Assembly: GCA_021307315.1 (NCBI GenBank)
Contig: JAJSPD010000090.1
Coordinates: 103,724 to 167,723, forward strand
From: Bisporella sp. PMI_857
Lineage: Eukaryota; Ascomycota; Leotiomycetes; Helotiales; Helotiaceae
Direction of reading: 5' to 3'
Length of the DNA stretch: 64,000 bases
Shown: positions 57,934-64,000 of the stretch, in pieces
Layout: every line of letters begins with the position of its first letter
Numbering within the stretch: position 1 is the stretch's first letter
Notes under the pieces: generated by a model
What the model saw: only the letters and a program-made list of their open reading frames with translations
Databases searched by the model: none
Told to the model about the DNA's origin: nothing
Made by a program: the position numbers and the translations under genes

Positions 57934-60900
57934 ATGGCGAGTGAAGCCGACTTCACATATGGCTCGCCGCTACAAGGCCGCAATATACGGCTCATCGAGA
58001 TCAGACTGGGTTCCGAGAAAACCACACTGGAGATCAGCCTGGTAGAATATAGGCTTGGGAGCGTGAAGTTCGAAGCCCTTTCATACGTCTGGGGCAAGCA
58101 AACGACGAGACAGCGGATCAAGTGCAACGGTCATTCGATGTACGTTGGGTCGAGTCTCCTGGACGCTTTTGGGGAGTTGGCTCGCCGCCGTTCGACTGGA
58201 CTCATCTGGGCTGATGCAATTTGTATTAACCAGAGCGATGACCAGGAGAAGACTCGCCAAGTCCGCATGATGCGCGAAATATACGAGAAGGCGCAGAGGG
58301 TAATTATCTGGCTCGGAAAAGGACAGGCCGGCGACGGGAGGGGTTTTGAGCTTGCGAAAACCCTGTATCAGAAATGCGACGGGGCCGACTACGACATGTA
58401 TGCTACTACCTACGATTTCGAGGATTTCGACTGCGAATCCAAAGGAGTCCCCAGATCTTTTGGTAATCTGGATTGGGCTGCACTGTTTGCCATCCTTAGC
58501 CATCCCTGGTTTAGTCGGATATGGGTCGTTCAGGAATTGCTGGTGGCCCAAGAATCTATCATGTGGCGAGGAGCCTTGGATCTTAATACCAACATAATTC
58601 TCTGGGTGGTGATGCAGGTCGCTCGCCATAGAGACCTCTACGAAAGCTTTGACATTTTCATGGGCAGCCCGCCGAGTTCTGCCCTCATGGCCCGCAACAT
58701 CGCAACAGGCTACTTTGAATATAAAAGGGCTGGCCCGCTTTCTATCTATGATACCCTTTCCCGGTACAGTGGTATGGGAGCGACAGATTCTCGGGACCGA
58801 TACTTCGCGCTCGCTGGCATATCGCGCCTCGACGCCAGCTTCGTAAACTATAAGAAGTCGTATAGCGACGTTGCTTGCCTAGTTGGCAAGATGTCTTTGC
58901 TAGGCTTCCCCGATTATCTGGTCGGGCCAGGAGGCGTGGAATGGCTGGTCTTCACGGAGAAGCCCGAAGCTCACAGGTTCCTTATCGAATGGCTGGCCTT
59001 TCGTGCAAATCCCCAGAACCACAATCTCGGCCTCCCGTCGTGGATTCCTGATTTAGTATCACCACATAGCCCTGGCTTTATCATGTCTGGGTTTTACAAC
59101 ACCCTACATATGCAGGGGGCCAAGGAGATCCCATCGCCGAAAGTGCGACTGAGGCAAGGCGACCACTTCGTCTGGTCCGGATCTTCGCCGCCTCAGTGGA
59201 TTATACCTGTACCAGACGTAAGAAATTCCAGCTCATGCGACAGAGGAGACCCTAACTAGAGCAATACAGGAGATTGATATAATGGGGGCAGTGTTCGATT
59301 GCATTGGAACAGTGGCCAGCAAGAGACCACCGTTTCCACGTCCAAACTTGGGAGAAAAACGGCTAATACAAGGTCATGTTAGCATCGATATCCTGGAAGT
59401 AGAAGAGTCTGTTTCCAGGTACGAAACAGACATGGTCTACTGGCTTTCGGAGATAAGATCCTTGGCGGACCCGACCTTGCAGGCCACGGATAGCATCATG
59501 TCCGGATCGCAGGAGTCTTTCGATGCCTTCTGGCGGACCCTCGTCTACAACCGCGAACCACAGTTTAACTACCAGTCTCCCAATCAGAAGCCAGCAGACT
59601 GGCTCGGCATCAGCTTCGGGTACTGGTACCTGTGGAAGAAGCTAATGATGAAGAGGCTATGGCAGCAGAAATTTTTGCAGGAAGCTATTTTTTCCGAAGC
59701 TCTGAGAAAGCTCGCGGGGCCATTTGATAAGGCCGAAAGCAGGGTTCGTCATGGGAGGCACTTCTTTGTTTCCGAGAACGGCAGGTTCGGGTGGGTGCCG
59801 CTCAGAACTAAAGTCGGTGACCGGGTTTGCGTCTTCCGAGGAATGAGAATACCGGTCATCATGAGGCCACGGGGCGATCGGTGGGAGTTTATAGGGGCTT
59901 GTTATGTCCATGGATGGATGGACGGCGAGATCTGGGACCTAGACGGCCTGCAATGGAGGTTTATGTCTTTTGTCTGAAGTACGTATTTCACTTTATCCCT
60001 TCCAGCTGGCAGAGGCCATATTTGTTTATTACAGGGTTACACTCAGAACACTGTAAAAATTCGACTTTACCTCAAGATTTAGATTATTTTACTTAGATTT
60101 ATTTTGATATTTAATACTCAATTAATGACTATACTGGCTATTCATGTTATTAGTACTAACTTCCGTCTAGCACTACCCATACGCGAGTACTACCCAAATA
60201 CCCGTACTAACCCTGGGTTCGTACCATTCCATTGCTGGTATTAATGATTATGTGTTTGTTTGTTTTATTCGTGGGCTGTCCCAGCCGCCATAGTGGCAGC
60301 TATGCAGCGTATATCTACTGGAGATGGCAGTGCCGCTGCTACTTCAGTTATTGAATTGGAGGCTGAGAGCTTTGGCGACAATGGACTTGGCGTTATTCTT
60401 GATATGGCAGGAGGGGGCGTGAAAGCCCGCCACGATCCCCGCATTGCTTTTTTCTTCCCTTGGTATATAAACGTTGTGTTTCATACCCCAATCTATCTAG
60501 CCAACTAATCTCACGTTGGAATTCATTCTGTACCCCCAATCCACACCTCTGACAACGAAGCTCGACGTAGACCTACCCACTCTGAGATGGGGAGAGAAAT
60601 CGACTGCCGAAGGGCAGTCAGGTAAATCTCATTTAGATACTTTCTAGTGCGTCTGCCGCTTTCTTAAATTATATTCAATCTCTTCGTAGCAAACCGTTTC
60701 TCGTCACGAATGAACGAGCATGTGGTTGCCGCCCAGATGAACAAACTACCTGAATGACAGACCAAACACTCAATAATCTGCTCTCCTGGTCACCCAGCAT
60801 CTAGTAATCGTTCACTCGCAATGGGTTTGAGATTGTTCTGCAGAAAATTACGAATGTCCTGGTTGACAATTGATAGTGATATATCTGTTCTTTATCTGAA

Positions 60901-63900
60901 TCTGACAAAAGCCGTACCGTACTAAAATTTCAGGTCTGATCGCTAGAAAAACCCGAAGCCGGACAGAAGATGAGTCTCGTGAAAGGGGAGAGGGGAGAGA
61001 AGGGGAGTGTATGCACAAGGGTACCTAGATTACCAACACAGTTCAATAGCAGCGGCAAACTGCAGGTAGAATTATCTTCAATAGGACTCAAGTTGGGAAG
61101 GAAACATATCGCGCATTGATTTCTCAAGAACCTAGATATAGCAAATATTTCCACCAGCGACAGTAAAGACGGCCCCACAATCAAGTTAGGAGAATATTAG
61201 AGTAAAGTGATCCAGCGATTACGTGCAAAACATGAGAAGCACTTTGCGAGGTAACGGGAACAAGCCGTGAGTTTGCATTAACTTAAGTTGGTTCTTCCTC
61301 TTGACGTTCTGATTCGCGGTAGCTTCCCAGGAGCTTTTACTTTCTATTCCCGAGGTGTGAGTCGGTCTTTGTCTCGGGATCGAACTTCTTATAGCTTAGG
61401 GAGGAGCATCGAGTTGCTCCACTAACCTTTTCATAGCAGATTTTTTTTTTGTCATACTCTCCGAGTTATTCAAGATTTCCTGACCGTCCTTTTGAAAGAT
61501 ATCGCGATCGTTCCGGAGTTTGTCGCTTGTATGGCAGAGCATTTCAGCCTCCCTTCTGTCGCTATCATTTCTGCTTTATTGATTTCTGTTGGGAGCATCC
61601 CAACAACCATTAGTACAATATCTCCTCAAAGGTATTCGTGAAAGATGAAGAGCATGCGTCACTCTTGCCCCAACTCCGGTCCAAAAATGAGTGCTAAAGT
61701 GTTGCGTTGTACACGTGAATTCGATAGAGCGTAGCAGAGAGTGTATTGTAGCTCGTAGAGCTGTAGGTCAATACAGGTAAAGTGGCTGAATTGAATTCTA
61801 AGTACAAAGGGAATCTGTCGCGTAATATAGAGCTTCCCGGGTCCCAATACACGTACCCCACCACACCACTTGTAAAATCACCTGTAAGCATGATTACAGG
61901 CCCGCTGACGCCTACTTAAGTTCGAAATAGTCCTCTTTCACAATTTGGTCCTCACAGTATCTTATAGCCTCACCATCCATCATGTGGTCAACATAACACT
62001 CGCCTATAACAATGAAAGCTTTTTCGCCGTGTTCTTGCCGTAAAACGAGAGGCACGCTACAGCCATAAATAATGCAGATAATATCGTTTTCTCTTGCCCC
62101 ATTAGGCGCTAATCCGAGCGTTTCAGGGCCTTCTTTCTCCACAGACGACTCTCCTATCAGCCAATGCTTGAATCCGCCTTTCACGACAATCAACCGTCGA
62201 TTCCATACAACCGCCTGCACTCGGCGAAAAAGTTCAGAAATCGCAGGGTTATGGGTCTCGTTGATCAATGTGTGAGTCTTGAATCCGTAGCGAATTCCTC
62301 TCTCTTTCACAGCCTCTTGGAAGACCGCAGGGTACCAGTGGTCTGGATCGCCACCCTGTGCATTTCGATCTGCTACCAAGGTGCGCCAGAGCCTATCGGG
62401 CGGTAGATCACTCTCCTTCTTCCAACCTCCATCTATTAGCCAATCAGCAGGGATATTCCCGAACTCGCCGCTCCTCCAGGTTCGTCCAATTTTGCCCAAC
62501 TCAAACCCTTCCACAACCATGCGCCATGAATAGGCTCCCTCTCTATTAGTAAATCTATATTTTGGTTCCGTTCGGCCCGAAGCATGGTAAAATCTGTGCC
62601 TGAAGATAGCAGGTCCAACAAGTGGATCAGGGTTATACCGGACCATATTTCCATGCCGTGTCGGTAGAAACGGCTTACGGGAGATGTTTAGGATCCAAGA
62701 CGGTAATTCAATTGTTTGGGGGTTGTTGTCGGCATCAATTCCGGATTCCGGCGCCCATGGCCTGCATATGATGTCCAAAGATTGCGATTCCTCAATTGCA
62801 AACTTGAGGAACTCTACGAAGACATTTAGAGGACACAAGTCGTAGTCTATATTGAAGGCCTTCGTGCGTTCTCGCAAATGAAGTGTTGTCCCTCTTCCTA
62901 GTAAACTTCGCTTTCGATCCGACTCGTTACTTGTTGATCCCAGTGCCGACCGGTGGCCTACACCTATGTTGGAGGCGAGCCCGAGCACTGCATATATAGT
63001 ATCGTGCAAACGACTAGCTGTGAAAGCAGTTAGAAATGAGACTAGCTCTTCAAGAGTGTAGCGCCAGGTTCGGGGCCACCATTCGTCCGGCCCGCGGAAC
63101 ATGCCAGTGGTATTCTGAACTAGTCGATATGCGGGAAGCGAAGAAAAGTTGTCCAAGTATACTGAGGCATGGTTGGTCCTTGGTAGTTTCTTGAGAATTC
63201 TGCTGTCACGTCCAACCCTCTCGAGCAGTGTAATAGCATCCGCAAGTTCCGTCCAACTGACGGAATACCGACCGCAGTAGACTGTAGCACTCCGAGCCCG
63301 GCCAATGCAATCTCCTAACTTGTGTTCAGAAATGATGCCAAAATTGGCGGTTCTGTATAACTTACCTGGACAACCCAACGACGGGTGAACCACTCCTGCT
63401 TTAGGAGTTTAATAAGAGGATCCAATTGCCCCACGCTAGCCGCGTCAAGGATATAGCGCTCTAAAACCACAATATCATAGCTGTCTTTCAGACTGGCGAG
63501 TTCTCTGATAAAGTCCGTCGCTATTTTTGCATCGTCGTTACTTAAGCTATCGTCGCCCTCGTCGCCAAGCCAAACACACACCGCCTGCGCCATCCCATAG
63601 ATCTTAGGCATCTTCTGTATTTGATCGCCTTTCTCCTGGCCATCGGATTGCTGGATGCAAATAGCATCTACCCAGAGTCGAACTTCTTTATCATTCTCTC
63701 GGAGGCGTTTCAGTGCGCCCAAGAGATTGTGCCTCACTCTCATAGGCCATGTCTGAGGGGTATCCTCTTTTCCGACGTGGATGGGCTCGTTTGCAGTGTT
63801 ACTGCCCCACCGCCATGATAACGCACGGTACTCACTTTTTTCTGTCAAGATTTCGGGCCAAATTTGGACAACGACGCTGTCGCCCGGCCTACCCGGCTGT

Positions 63901-64000
63901 AAGCGCAAAATCCGGATTTGGTTATCACGCAGACATGAGTAGTATTCAGGTGTTGAGGGGTTTTTACACGCCATCACCAAATAACGCAGCAACGGCGATG

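Overview
The window is nuclear DNA of a filamentous ascomycete (Pezizomycotina). The evidence is genes split by short introns of 40-80 bp with GT..AG ends, five separate HET (heterokaryon-incompatibility) domain genes, NLR-type genes, a Zn2Cys6 factor, a DUF3435 gene with a C-terminal zinc-finger-like part, and fungal transposons (pogo/Fot1, Tad1-like LINE, many LTRs). The class (Leotiomycetes or a neighbour) cannot be fixed by eye. The region is an accessory, gene-poor compartment: most genes are fast-evolving families, and about half of the recognisable genes carry stops or frameshifts.

Layout. 0-13 kb: the tail of a NACHT-WD40 NLR (47-615), an intact HET gene (2796-4361, minus), a decayed amidase (5791-7614, minus), a decayed Zn2Cys6 factor (8624-9916), and an intact multi-span membrane protein (11378-12828). 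13.9-16 kb: a Tad1-like LINE fragment broken by five solo LTRs. 16.6-20.5 kb: a HET-NB-ARC-TPR NLR with three inactivating lesions. 21.8-24.4 kb: a degraded DUF3435 gene. 26-35 kb: a small secreted GPI-type protein with a stop codon, a MITE, clustered solo LTRs, a cysteine-rich secreted protein (31224-31907), a three-level transposon nest (31944-33006) and a 2,068-bp pogo element with perfect 44-bp inverted ends. 35.6-42.7 kb: a frameshifted ectodomain membrane protein, a protein with a possible ADP-ribosyltransferase-like domain (38640-40064), and an intact three-exon CE1/PHB-depolymerase-type esterase (41677-42671). 45.9-64 kb: an intact HET gene, an intact five-exon type-B carboxylesterase, a broken dynamin-like GTPase, and two more intact HET genes.

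Repeats. At least nine families of short (about 140-250 bp) TG..CA solo LTRs occur in more than 20 copies, and eight of these keep an exact 5-bp target duplication. No full-length LTR element is present. Insertion order can be read in two nests. Nonsense codons in the pogo, NLR, secreted-protein and dynamin genes all fit CpA to TpA changes, as expected from repeat-induced point mutation (RIP).

How the genes relate: HET proteins, NLRs and possibly the dynamin relic belong to the fungal non-self-recognition and innate-immunity repertoire. The two intact esterases and the cysteine-rich secreted protein suggest a plant- or litter-associated lifestyle (inference). Genes look independently transcribed; no biosynthetic cluster is evident.
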